Assembly (NCBI RefSeq): GCF_013874595.1
Contig: NZ_CP059431.1
Coordinates: 372,001 to 436,000 of the forward strand
Direction: 5' to 3'
Source of the DNA: Flavobacterium sp. xlx-214
GTDB taxonomy: Bacteria > Bacteroidota > Bacteroidia > Flavobacteriales > Flavobacteriaceae
Length of the DNA stretch: 64,000 nt
Shown: piece by piece, positions 33,750-41,757 of the stretch
Numbering within the stretch: the stretch's first letter is position 1
Layout of the letters: each line of letters starts with the position of its first letter
The notes under the pieces: model-generated
The model's database searches: none
Seen by the model: only the letters and a program-made list of their open reading frames with translations
Told to the model about the DNA's origin: nothing
Position numbers and translations under genes: made by a program

Positions 33750-35007
33750 GAAATCTATAATTCACACCAAAAATACATTTTTATTTTTTGTATTAAGCTT
33801 GTTTACAAGTTTAAATTTTGCTTGTTGGGCTCAGGAAAACTATATTTATGAAAACTCCATTATAGAAACAGGAGCCAATCAATCACCACTATATCTTCCG
33901 TTATTAAAAGATAAAAAAGTAGGTATTTTAACCAATCAAACGGGTATTGTAAAAGTGGAAGATGGGATTGTAACTAATGGAAGTGAATTAAAAAGTACTA
34001 CCCATAAATACAAAATAGTGCATTTGGTTGATTTTTTAATCGAAAAGAACATCAACCTAAAAAAGATTTACGCTCCTGAACATGGTTTTAGAGGAACTGC
34101 CGATGCCGGTGAACTGATTAAGGACGGAAAAGATACCAAAACTGGTTTACCAATTATTTCTTTGTACGGAAACAATAAAAAACCAAACAAAGAACAATTA
34201 GCGGGTATTGATGTTATGATTTTTGATTTACAGGATGTAGGTGCGCGATTTTATACCTATATATCGTCGTTACATTATGTAATGGAAGCTTGTGCCGAAA
34301 ATAACATTCCGTTAATTGTTTTAGACAGACCGAACCCTAAAGGCGCAACTATTGATGGACCTGTTTTAGAAATGGAAAACAAAAGTTTTGTAGGTATGCA
34401 CCCTATTCCCGTTTTACATGGAATGACCATTGGCGAATATGCCCAAATGATTAACGGTGAAAAATGGTTAAAAAATGGTGTACAAGCACAACTTACTGTA
34501 ATACCTGTGGCAAATTACAACAAAAGCATGGCGTATTCATTACCTGTAAAGCCATCGCCTAATTTACCAAACGATTTATCTATTAATCTATACACTAGTT
34601 TGTGTTTTTTTGAAGGAACCAATGTAAGCTCAGGCAGAGGCACCAACAAGCAATTCCAAATATACGGATCGCCATTTTTAAAGAATACAATATATAGTTT
34701 TACTCCCAAACCAAACGATGGTGCTAAAGATCCGATGCACAATGGCACGTTATGTTATGGTGAAGATTTATCAAACCACAAACCAATCGACAGTTTTTCT
34801 TTAGAATGGTTGTTAAAGGCATATAAAAACACTAGTAATAAAGAAAAATTCTTTAATAACTTTTTTATTAAGTTGGCTGGCACCAAAAAATTACAACAAC
34901 AAATTGAAAAAGGATTAACTGAAAAGGAAATTAAAGCAACGTGGAAAGCTGGCTTGGAGGACTTTAAAAAAACAAGAGCAAAATACTTGTTATACACCGA
35001 TTTTTAA
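33748..35007 (+). CDS. namZ: Exo-beta-N-acetylmuramidase NamZ (DUF1343/GH171)
   Basis: 419 residues with a signal peptide (hydrophobic core FLFFVLSLFTSLNFACWA). DUF1343 motifs: LLKDKKVGILTNQTGIV, IYAPEHGFRGTADAGE, DLQDVGARFYTYISS, VLDRPNPKG and a C-terminal NamZ domain. Characterised NamZ enzymes remove terminal N-acetylmuramic acid from peptidoglycan fragments during wall recycling; the Glu in APEHGFRG is a candidate catalytic residue. Periplasmic. Start ATG overlaps the start of the divergent permease gene through the sequence CATG. Confidence 0.93.
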   Translation: MKSIIHTKNTFLFFVLSLFTSLNFACWAQENYIYENSIIETGANQSPLYLPLLKDKKVGILTNQTGIVKVEDGIVTNGSELKSTTHKYKIVHLVDFLIEKNINLKKIYAPEHGFRGTADAGELIKDGKDTKTGLPIISLYGNNKKPNKEQLAGIDVMIFDLQDVGARFYTYISSLHYVMEACAENNIPLIVLDRPNPKGATIDGPVLEMENKSFVGMHPIPVLHGMTIGEYAQMINGEKWLKNGVQAQLTVIPVANYNKSMAYSLPVKPSPNLPNDLSINLYTSLCFFEGTNVSSGRGTNKQFQIYGSPFLKNTIYSFTPKPNDGAKDPMHNGTLCYGEDLSNHKPIDSFSLEWLLKAYKNTSNKEKFFNNFFIKLAGTKKLQQQIEKGLTEKEIKATWKAGLEDFKKTRAKYLLYTDF

Positions 35008-35090
35008 CGACAATTTATCATTCTTGCGTCTACTAAAATCAAATATTTTTTATATTTTTGATGTAATAACAATGAAAAAAAGTACGTGCT

Positions 35091-35306
35091 ATGAATGTAA
35101 CAGACGCTGTCATTTCAATTATTGATCGTTTTCAATCACTTTATGAATGGTTTTTAAAAATATTTGGAAGAATAGTTGATTTATTTGAACGTTTTAAAGA
35201 GTTTATCTTAAGTTTAGTAGAATATGTTTTAGAAACTTTTGATAACGAAGAGGATGTTCAAGCCTTTTTAAAAAATTACCTAGATAACGAACATAGTTTT
35301 ATATAA
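35091..35306 (+). CDS. Small amphipathic helical protein, unknown function
   Basis: 71 residues, no signal peptide. Nearly continuous amphipathic helix with regularly spaced Phe, Ile and Leu (IISIIDRF-type and FGRIVDLFERFKEFILSLV segments) and an acidic C-terminus (DNEEDVQAF). It may bind membranes or oligomerise. It has its own start 83 bp after namZ and ends 5 bp before a strong terminator shared with the convergent ykgJ-type gene, which supports it as a real gene. Family not recognised. Confidence 0.65.
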   Translation: MNVTDAVISIIDRFQSLYEWFLKIFGRIVDLFERFKEFILSLVEYVLETFDNEEDVQAFLKNYLDNEHSFI

Positions 35307-35337
35307 GAAAATGCCTTTTTACAAAGGCATTTTCTTT
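35305..35337. terminator. Bidirectional terminator overlapping a stop codon
   Basis: Arms aagaaaatgccttt (35306-35319) and aaaggcattttctt (35323-35336). The stop of the convergent YkgJ-family gene (35319-35321) lies in the loop. Confidence 0.85.
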
Positions 35338-35813
35338 TTCATTTCTTCTACCACAGCATAAGCTGCTGGGCATATTTCTACATTTTTTAAAGTAAGATTG
35401 CTTATTTGCTGAAACTTTTTTCTATCGGTATGCGGAAACTCTCTGCAAGCTTTTGGACGTACATCGTAAATAAAGCAATAATTATCGGCATCTAAAAAAG
35501 TACAAGGCACTTGTTGCAGTACATAATCATTATCCTCATCAACACGCAAATACTGCTCTATAAACTGCTGCGATTTCATACGTAAATGCTTTGCAATTCT
35601 ATCAATATCGGCAATTGTAAACAAAGGCCCTGTAGTTTTACAACAGTTTGCACAACTTAAGCAATCAGTTTTCTTAAAAACATCGTCGTGTATCTTTTGC
35701 ATTTGATAGTCTAAATCCTTGGGCGTTTTCTTTTTTAGCTTATCAAAATATTTCTTGTTCTCAGAATGCTTATCTTTTGCTAACTTTGGTAATTGTTTTA
35801 AATAGTTTTCCAT
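35319..35813 (-). CDS. YkgJ-family cysteine-cluster protein
   Basis: 164 residues from the ATG at 35811-35813 (MENYLKQLPKLAKDKH); a longer frame upstream overlaps the divergent methyltransferase gene and is not used. Eight Cys are arranged as CLSCANCCKTTG, a Cys in QQVPCTFL, YCFIYDVRPKACREFP and VEICPAA, the YkgJ/UPF0153 pattern that probably binds a zinc or iron-sulfur cluster. Cytoplasmic; biochemical role unsettled in the family. 37 bp separate it from the divergent methyltransferase. Confidence 0.92.
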   Translation of the reverse strand: MENYLKQLPKLAKDKHSENKKYFDKLKKKTPKDLDYQMQKIHDDVFKKTDCLSCANCCKTTGPLFTIADIDRIAKHLRMKSQQFIEQYLRVDEDNDYVLQQVPCTFLDADNYCFIYDVRPKACREFPHTDRKKFQQISNLTLKNVEICPAAYAVVEEMKKKMPL

Positions 35814-35850
35814 TGCATACTTAAAATGCAAAATTACAAATATCCTTTTT

Positions 35851-36561
35851 ATGTTTAAAGATCTTTTTGGTAAAGCAATGCTTGATTTTGCTACAAACAA
35901 TTCTCCAGAAAACATCATTACCGAAACCAATATTAGCGAGGCTGATGAAATGGAAGTAAACTATTTGTTTCGTTCATTTAAAGAAATGCCTAAACTTGAA
36001 CAAAAAGCACTGCAATTAGCCAAAGGAAGTATTTTAGATGTAGGATGCGGCGCTGGCAGCCACGCTTTGTATTTGCAAGAAAAAGGCTTTGATGTTTTAG
36101 CAATTGATATATCATCCAACGCTATTGAAACCTGTAAATTAAGAGGTGTTAAAAGAGCAAAACAACAAAATATTTTAGAGTTACCTACTACCGAAACGTT
36201 TGATACTATTTATTTACTTATGAATGGTACAGGTATTTTTGGTAAGCTTAAAAACATTGATGAATACCTTAAAAAACTGATATCGCTTTTAAACGAAAAT
36301 GGACAAATTTTAATAGATAGCAGCGATATTATTTATATGTTTGATGAAGATGAGGATGGCGGAAAATGGATTCCCATACAAGGTGATTATTATGGCGAAT
36401 TAACTTTTAAAGTTACTTACAAAGGTGAGCAGGAAGAAACATTTGATTGGTTGTATTTAGATTACAACACCTTGCAAAATGCTTGTTTGGCACAAAACTT
36501 AAAATGTACTTTAATAACCGAAGGCGATCATTTTGATTATTTAGCACGTATTACAAAATAA
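35851..36561 (+). CDS. Class I SAM-dependent methyltransferase
   Basis: 236 residues. SAM-binding motif I ILDVGCGAGSHALYL at about 62-76, acidic end of strand 2 VLAIDISSNAIETC, motif FDTIYLLMNGTGIFGKL, then an ISLLNENGQILIDSSDI strand as in small-molecule methyltransferases. Substrate not evident. It is divergent from the ykgJ-type gene and has its own terminator. Confidence 0.92.
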   Translation: MFKDLFGKAMLDFATNNSPENIITETNISEADEMEVNYLFRSFKEMPKLEQKALQLAKGSILDVGCGAGSHALYLQEKGFDVLAIDISSNAIETCKLRGVKRAKQQNILELPTTETFDTIYLLMNGTGIFGKLKNIDEYLKKLISLLNENGQILIDSSDIIYMFDEDEDGGKWIPIQGDYYGELTFKVTYKGEQEETFDWLYLDYNTLQNACLAQNLKCTLITEGDHFDYLARITK

Positions 36562-36591
36562 AAAAAGAGAAACTTTGGTTTCTCTTTTTTA
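36560..36591. terminator. Bidirectional terminator
   Basis: Arms aaaaaagagaaac (36561-36573) and gtttctctttttt (36578-36590). It serves the methyltransferase and the convergent DUF2059 gene, whose stop (36589-36591) it touches. Confidence 0.85.
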
Positions 36592-36987
36592 CATCATATA
36601 TTTCATAATAATACCTTGTAACTCTTCTTTAAAAGCATCGGCTTTATTACTTAGAACCACCGCATAGTTTTGCCCAATCATTACGTATTTTTTTGCTAAC
36701 GGCGATTGGTAAAAGGTAATTAAATTATCTACTTCATCTTGCGACAAATTTTGGGCATAATAGGCTACCAATCTAGCTTTTTGCTTATCTAACAAAGGCT
36801 GCATATCCTTCTTAAAATCATCTCTGTTTTCTGCAGAAAGCTGTCTTGAAAGTTGTTCTGTAATATTGTAAAACTCTTTCAACTCACCTGATAACTCAAT
36901 CAATTTTTGCACGCTTGCTTTATTTGCCTGTGCAAATGTTGGCACGCAACTTAGCAACATAACAAGTAAAAGAATTATTTTTTTCAT
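36589..36987 (-). CDS. Exported DUF2059 protein
   Basis: 132 residues with signal peptide (cleavage after TFAQ near 20). The mature helical domain (VQKLIELSGELKEFYNITEQL, NLSQDEVDNLITFYQSPLAKKYV) is the DUF2059 hallmark. Periplasmic; function of the family unknown. It starts 30 bp after queE and is probably cotranscribed with it. Confidence 0.9.
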   Translation of the reverse strand: MKKIILLLVMLLSCVPTFAQANKASVQKLIELSGELKEFYNITEQLSRQLSAENRDDFKKDMQPLLDKQKARLVAYYAQNLSQDEVDNLITFYQSPLAKKYVMIGQNYAVVLSNKADAFKEELQGIIMKYMM

Positions 36988-37017
36988 AGCTTAATTTTTC
37001 AACAAATGTAGTTTAAA

Positions 37018-37635
37018 TTACGGAATATCCAAATATTTATGAGTTTGAGTAGAAATAACCCATTTAGGATTGTTTTTTACATAATCAATCACCGCAGGAA
37101 GCATTTCGTCTTTCTTACCCCACTCTACTTGCAAATACAACTTAGCATTCTTATTAACTCTAGCCGCTTGTTCTTCGGCAAAAACAAAATCGTGGTTGTT
37201 ATAAATAATACATTTTAACTCGTTTGCAGCATCATACACACTTTGCGTAGGTAGTTTTGTTTTCTTAGGCGATAAACAAATCCAATCCCAAGTACCCGAA
37301 AGTTCATATGCACCCGATGTTTCTATATTTGTTTTAATACCTTTTAATTGCAACTGCTGTGTTAAGAAGTCAAGATTCCACATTAAAGGCTCACCACCTG
37401 TAATAACAACTAAATTTCCGTGTTTTTCTGCTTCAGCTACAATTGCATCAACCGTAACTGTTGGATGCAAGTTTTGATCCCAACTTTCTTTCACATCGCA
37501 CCAATGACAACCAACATCGCATCCTGCTAAACGTATAAAATAAGCCGCATGCCCTGTATAAAATCCTTCTCCTTGAATGGTATAAAACGCTTCCATTAAA
37601 GGCAACGCTGTTACCATTTTATCTGTACTTGTCAT
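37018..37635 (-). CDS. queE: 7-carboxy-7-deazaguanine synthase
   Basis: 205 residues from the ATG at 37633-37635; a TTG upstream in frame is less likely and sits on the promoter box. Radical-SAM core: MEAFYTIQGEG, CDVGCHWCDVKESWD with the cluster-binding Cys, LVVITGGEPLM, and ISTQTHKYLDIP at the end as in QueE. It makes the deazaguanine core of queuosine from 6-carboxy-tetrahydropterin. Other queuosine genes are not in the window. Confidence 0.95.
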   Translation of the reverse strand: MTSTDKMVTALPLMEAFYTIQGEGFYTGHAAYFIRLAGCDVGCHWCDVKESWDQNLHPTVTVDAIVAEAEKHGNLVVITGGEPLMWNLDFLTQQLQLKGIKTNIETSGAYELSGTWDWICLSPKKTKLPTQSVYDAANELKCIIYNNHDFVFAEEQAARVNKNAKLYLQVEWGKKDEMLPAVIDYVKNNPKWVISTQTHKYLDIP

Positions 37636-37650
37636 TTCAAATCTTTTTTG

Positions 37651-37658
37651 CAAAGATA
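37651..37658 (-). promoter_or_regulatory. -7 box TATCTTTG of the queE promoter
   Basis: Minus strand TATCTTTG, a full TAnnTTTG match, 15 bp before the ATG. The same octamer precedes purK. Confidence 0.5.
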
Positions 37659-37683
37659 CAATACTTCTTAAAATTAAGTTGAT

Positions 37684-37717
37684 AAAAAAAAGAGCAACCT
37701 AATGAGTTGCTCTTTTG
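37684..37717 (-). terminator. Terminator of the TPR protein gene
   Basis: Arms aaagagcaac (37689-37698) and gttgctcttt (37706-37715), loop ctaatga, with a minus-strand T-run. It ends the PstS-like/TPR transcript. Confidence 0.85.
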
Positions 37718-37720
37718 TAT

Positions 37721-39388
37721 TTATTTAGCGTTTTGCACTTGCTTTCTTGCGTATTCGTTACTAGAATCTAACTGCAATACTTTTTGAAAATTACTTGTTG
37801 CTTTTGCTTTGTTTTTTGTTTGATTAAAATTACCTATCATGGTATAAGCTTCAATTAAAGCATCTTTAAAAACAGGCTCATTAGCAAAACCTTTTTGCGT
37901 TAATAAATCAACAAAACCTTCGTAATCTTTTTCCATATTAGCTAAAGACGTTGGTGTATTTAAATTACGATTAATACGTGCACTAATTAAGTAAGCTTCA
38001 AAAGTAGGCGTTTTCTTAATAGAGCTATCTAAATTTTCTTTAGCTTTTTGTAATTGATCGTTAAACATAGGTTTATCACTTGCCATGTATAAAGCATTTC
38101 CTTTGTAATACATATCGTATACATAATAAGGAGATTTTTCATCTTTTGAAGCTAAATCAAAAACAAAATAAGCTTGTTCATAATGTTCATCTTTAAATAA
38201 ATCAACACCTAAATCGTGTAAAGCAACTCCTAATTTTGGATTGTCTTTAACAGCTTTAGACATTTCTTCGATTGATTTTTTATAAACACCTTCATTAAAA
38301 GTTCCATCTTGATTACGAGAAGCTTCTAATTCAGACAAACCTTTATATAAATAATCAATTGGTAAAATTTGCTCTTTTTTATCTTGAACATCAAAATACT
38401 TATTGATGCTTTCTTTAGCATCTAAGAATTGTCCGTTTTGGAAATCGGCAATTGCACGATAGCGGTACATTAAGAAGTTGTCTCCACGTGTAAACCACTT
38501 AGTACGAACTAAATCGCTTAACGCTTTGTAATCTTTATTTTTGATAAAATAAGCAGCTAACTCATTATCGCTATCCATACTTTCACCAATTAAACCATGG
38601 TATTTAAAGTAATTGCTTACACCGTTTTGTAAAATGGTTTTATCATCTTTAAAACGTGCATAATCTGCATAAGTTAAACCTAATTGTTTGTAAACATCAA
38701 CATAAGTAGAATCTAACGCAACTACTTCGTTATACATTTTAATAGCATCTTCAAACTCATTACCTGCTCTAAAAACATCTGCCAATTTCATTTTAGGAAG
38801 AACGCTATTTGGGAACATTTTAGATACTTCATAATACACTCTACGTGCATCAACAAACTGTTTCTCGGCAAAATAAATATCACCTCTTGTTAAATGCGGT
38901 TCTGGCGTATCTTTGTTTACAATCAACGCAGCTCCTGTAGCCAAATAAGCAGCTTCATAATCAGGTTTTGGTGCGTGAATATATGCTTGCGCGATATCTA
39001 AATGTGTTTGAAAATCGCCAGGAGATAAAGTCAATGTAGCTGCATTGAATTTAGATTTTGCTTCTTTATCTTTTCCTTCTAAAAGTAAAACCTTTCCAAG
39101 ACCTAAATTATTAATATCCGCATCTCTATGTCCTTTTAAGCCTAACTTAAAATAGTAGTTTGCAGAATCGTTGTTTTTTTCATTGATATGAATAAGTCCT
39201 AAACGATAATAATTTTTTCCCTGTGTAGGTTGCGATTTTACAAGTTTGTATAATTCTTTCTTTGCAACATCATATTGACCGTACTTCATTGCCGTATCAA
39301 TATCTCTTCCTACAGTGTAATTATTTTGTGCAGACGCACTAAAAACAAATGATAATAATGCTAAACTTAGTGTAATTTTTTTATTCAT
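37721..39388 (-). CDS. Exported tetratricopeptide repeat protein
   Basis: 555 residues. Signal peptide MNKKITLSLALLSFVFSASAQ, then TPR repeats through almost the whole length (NYYRLGLIHINEKNNDSAN, DVYKQLGLTYADYARFKDD, KATSNFQKVLQLDSSNEYA). Periplasmic scaffold. It follows 27 bp after a PstS-like lipoprotein gene and lies at the end of the ExbB/ExbD/TonB region, an arrangement that suggests a role at the TonB machinery or the cell envelope, though no direct evidence exists. Confidence 0.9.
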   Translation of the reverse strand: MNKKITLSLALLSFVFSASAQNNYTVGRDIDTAMKYGQYDVAKKELYKLVKSQPTQGKNYYRLGLIHINEKNNDSANYYFKLGLKGHRDADINNLGLGKVLLLEGKDKEAKSKFNAATLTLSPGDFQTHLDIAQAYIHAPKPDYEAAYLATGAALIVNKDTPEPHLTRGDIYFAEKQFVDARRVYYEVSKMFPNSVLPKMKLADVFRAGNEFEDAIKMYNEVVALDSTYVDVYKQLGLTYADYARFKDDKTILQNGVSNYFKYHGLIGESMDSDNELAAYFIKNKDYKALSDLVRTKWFTRGDNFLMYRYRAIADFQNGQFLDAKESINKYFDVQDKKEQILPIDYLYKGLSELEASRNQDGTFNEGVYKKSIEEMSKAVKDNPKLGVALHDLGVDLFKDEHYEQAYFVFDLASKDEKSPYYVYDMYYKGNALYMASDKPMFNDQLQKAKENLDSSIKKTPTFEAYLISARINRNLNTPTSLANMEKDYEGFVDLLTQKGFANEPVFKDALIEAYTMIGNFNQTKNKAKATSNFQKVLQLDSSNEYARKQVQNAK

Positions 39389-39415
39389 AATATACCCTTG
39401 TATTGAAAATCTAAA

Positions 39416-40306
39416 CTATTCTACTATATTAATTTCTCTTTTTGGCAATGTTATAGGCATTAATCCCGATTTTAAAACAATGCGTTGCCCTTTGTCTGAT
39501 GCTGCAAAACTAGCAAAACCAGTTCCTAAACCTGTTTTTCCTTGCACATCAATAATATTTATGGTACGTACTAAAGGATACGTATTATCTGCAATTGAAC
39601 TTTGTGATGGCGCAAAATATTTTTTTAACGAATCATTATACACATACATAGAACGCAATTGTTTGATACCTTCTTTAATTGATTCATTTGGTTGCACCAT
39701 CCAATTAATACCTACGACACCTACAGCGTTTTTATTTTTATTGATGTAACTAACAATTTCTTCAACTGTTTTTACATAAAACACATTATTGCTGATATCT
39801 TTTACACCAGCATCGGTTTTTAATTTGGTGACAAGTGCAGAATTAGCATCATGAAAAACAAAAACTTTATCGGATTTTTTTGTTCCTTTAAATATTGATA
39901 CTACATCTTGATAGTTAATTAAGGTATCGGTTGCTGTTTTTTGAGTTACAAAAAGCACGGCATCTTTAGCAATTGGTGTAATTTTAGGCACTACTTTTCC
40001 TTGAAAAACACTCAATTCTTTTGCACTAAAATCTTTAGGTAATACAGCTAAACGATTAGAATCTTTATAAACGGCATTTAATATTTCGTTTTGAGAAAGC
40101 ATTTTCAATTCAACATTAGCATCAGCGTAATATCCTTTAAAAACTTGATTAATATCATCAATAATAGGATAGATAGAAGATTCAACATACATTTCTGTTG
40201 TACCTTTATCATATGTTTCTTTTGCTTCTTTATTTACAACGGTTTCATTTTTTTTACATGAAACCAACAAAACAACTCCTAATACAGACCAAACAATCTG
40301 TTTCAT
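39416..40306 (-). CDS. PstS-like substrate-binding lipoprotein
   Basis: 296 residues. Lipobox LLVSC (Cys17), then a periplasmic-binding-protein fold of the PstS class: the ESSIYPIIDDINQVFKGYY segment, LAVLPKDFSAKELSVFQ, INYQDVVSIFKGTKKSDKVF, AVGVVGINWM and FASFAASDKGQRIVLKSGLM. No phosphate ABC transporter genes are near, so it may sense or bind a ligand for the TonB system rather than feed a transporter; this is inference. Cotranscribed with the TPR gene downstream. Confidence 0.88.
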   Translation of the reverse strand: MKQIVWSVLGVVLLVSCKKNETVVNKEAKETYDKGTTEMYVESSIYPIIDDINQVFKGYYADANVELKMLSQNEILNAVYKDSNRLAVLPKDFSAKELSVFQGKVVPKITPIAKDAVLFVTQKTATDTLINYQDVVSIFKGTKKSDKVFVFHDANSALVTKLKTDAGVKDISNNVFYVKTVEEIVSYINKNKNAVGVVGINWMVQPNESIKEGIKQLRSMYVYNDSLKKYFAPSQSSIADNTYPLVRTINIIDVQGKTGLGTGFASFAASDKGQRIVLKSGLMPITLPKREINIVE

Positions 40307-40453
40307 AACTATACCTATTAATTGATTGCTAAATCTACTAATTTTTTTTTATAATCGTTACAAAATTCACTTTTTTATGAAAACAAATAATAAATAGAAT
40401 CAATCTCTCATTTTATTCTAAATAAATAAGTTGAAATAGCTTCATAAGTAAAA

Positions 40454-40482
40454 CGAAAAACTCGCAAATTGCGAGTTTTTAC
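40454..40482. terminator. Terminator after the second tonB gene
   Basis: Perfect arms aaaaactcgcaa (40456-40467) and ttgcgagttttt (40469-40480). It lies between the tonB stop (40484) and the PstS-like gene start (40306), so these are separate transcripts unless read through. Confidence 0.8.
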
Positions 40483-40483
40483 T

Positions 40484-41371
40484 TTAATTATTTACTTTAA
40501 TTTTTATAGGCAATGTAAACATAGAGCGCACTGTATGGCCATTGTGTTGTGCTGGCTTCCATTTTGGCATGTTTTTAAGTACGCGAATTGCTTCTTGTCC
40601 TAAACCGGATTTATCATCTAACACTTGTATATCAGAAAACGACCCGTCTTTTTCTACAACAAATTTTAGTTTTATGGTGATTTCACTAACATTATCAGCA
40701 CCATTTGCTGAGAATTTTTTAATGAAGCCTTTGTAAAACTTATCAAAACCTTCATTTGGTTCTGCTTTGCGTTGTACTACTTTCATTACAGCGTTGGTTG
40801 TACTTTCACCAGTACCTTTATCATTTCCTGTTTTTTTACCTTCTGCCCCATCTTTAGATGTTCCTGTTTTAGCACCATCTTTCTTTAAAGTACCATTTTC
40901 AGTATCGGCATCACTATCCTTTTGACCTGAATTGGTATTGTCATCAAACTTATCTTGAGAAGTTACTTGATCTTTTACTAAATCATCCTTAATAACGTTA
41001 GCATCAGTATAACGTTTGTTTTTTTGAACATCGGTTCTTGCAGACGACTCTTTAGTAACTTTATTTTTTACATCATCTACCTTTTTAGCATCATCCTTTT
41101 TGTCTATAACTTCTTCAGCAGGCAGTTTCTCATCAATAATGGGCGTTGTTGCAATAGGTGGTATTTCAATAATCCTACCTACTTCAGCCCCTTTAGAAGC
41201 ATACAAATAAGAACTTCCAAAAACAACACTTAGTAATCCTAAACCAATTGCTAAGGCAAAATATGTGTTCTTACCACTCTCTTGTCTTAATTTATAGGCA
41301 CCGTATAATTTATTGCGTCCTTCAAACACAATGTTTGCCCAATCTTTTCCAAATAAATTTAAACCGTTCAT
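40484..41371 (-). CDS. tonB: Energy transducer TonB (paralogue 2)
   Basis: 295 residues. The cytoplasmic N-terminus contains FGKDWANIVFEGRNKLYGAYKLRQE, then a TM near 36-58, a charged Lys/Asp/Thr-rich periplasmic spacer, and a TonB_C domain (about 210-295; FSDIQVLDDKSGLGQEAI, MPKWKPAQHNGHTV) ending IKIKVNN. It couples the proton motive force harvested by ExbB/ExbD to outer-membrane receptors. It is a diverged tandem copy of the gene at 41758-42633, nearly identical at both ends and different in the spacer. A terminator precedes it, so it probably has its own promoter in the 154-bp gap. Confidence 0.93.
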   Translation of the reverse strand: MNGLNLFGKDWANIVFEGRNKLYGAYKLRQESGKNTYFALAIGLGLLSVVFGSSYLYASKGAEVGRIIEIPPIATTPIIDEKLPAEEVIDKKDDAKKVDDVKNKVTKESSARTDVQKNKRYTDANVIKDDLVKDQVTSQDKFDDNTNSGQKDSDADTENGTLKKDGAKTGTSKDGAEGKKTGNDKGTGESTTNAVMKVVQRKAEPNEGFDKFYKGFIKKFSANGADNVSEITIKLKFVVEKDGSFSDIQVLDDKSGLGQEAIRVLKNMPKWKPAQHNGHTVRSMFTLPIKIKVNN

Positions 41372-41509
41372 AATTAAAATGTTTTAAGTTAATGGGTAAA
41401 AATTATTTCATAGCTCGTAATTTTAACTAAAGTTATTAAATATATCTATACAATTAAAGGAATAACGAAAATATACTAAATTTTAGTATGCATCTATTGA
41501 ATTATTTTA

Positions 41510-41538
41510 ATAAAAAAAGCAAGAACTAGTCTTGCTTG
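41510..41538 (-). terminator. Terminator at the end of the exbB-tonB transcript
   Basis: Arms agcaaga (41518-41524) and tcttgct (41530-41536), loop actag, followed by a minus-strand T-run (a at 41512-41518). It overlaps the stop codon of the small membrane protein gene. Confidence 0.7.
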
Positions 41539-41756
41539 ATATTAATGATGCGGTAAAACCTGAAAATACTGTATACAATGAGTAATGATCCAAAAAGTAC
41601 TCGCCTTGTATAAGATAATTCTAGCGGAATGCTTTTCCAAAAAATAAACATACACCCTAATGTAAAATAAAGTACTAAAAATAGGATTCCCATAAAGAAC
41701 AAAAATCGCTGTAACAGCGATTTTTGCTTAAAATTATTAATAAAGTCTGTTAACAT
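41526..41756 (-). CDS. Small two-TM membrane protein of the TonB cluster
   Basis: 76 residues. Two TM segments (about 20-42 and 52-68: FLFFMGILFLVLYFTLGCMF and VLFGSLLIVYSIFRFYRI), with basic ends. It starts 1 bp after the tonB stop and ends at a terminator, so it is the last gene of the exbB-exbD-exbD-tonB transcript. No known family. It may help assemble or stabilise the ExbB/ExbD complex; that is position-based inference. Confidence 0.8.
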   Translation of the reverse strand: MLTDFINNFKQKSLLQRFLFFMGILFLVLYFTLGCMFIFWKSIPLELSYTRRVLFGSLLIVYSIFRFYRIINIKQD

Positions 41757-41757
41757 A

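Noticed and set aside
39416-40306. Phosphate ABC transporter operon
   Set aside because: The PstS-like lipoprotein has no PstA, PstB or PstC genes next to it; neighbours are TPR and TonB genes.
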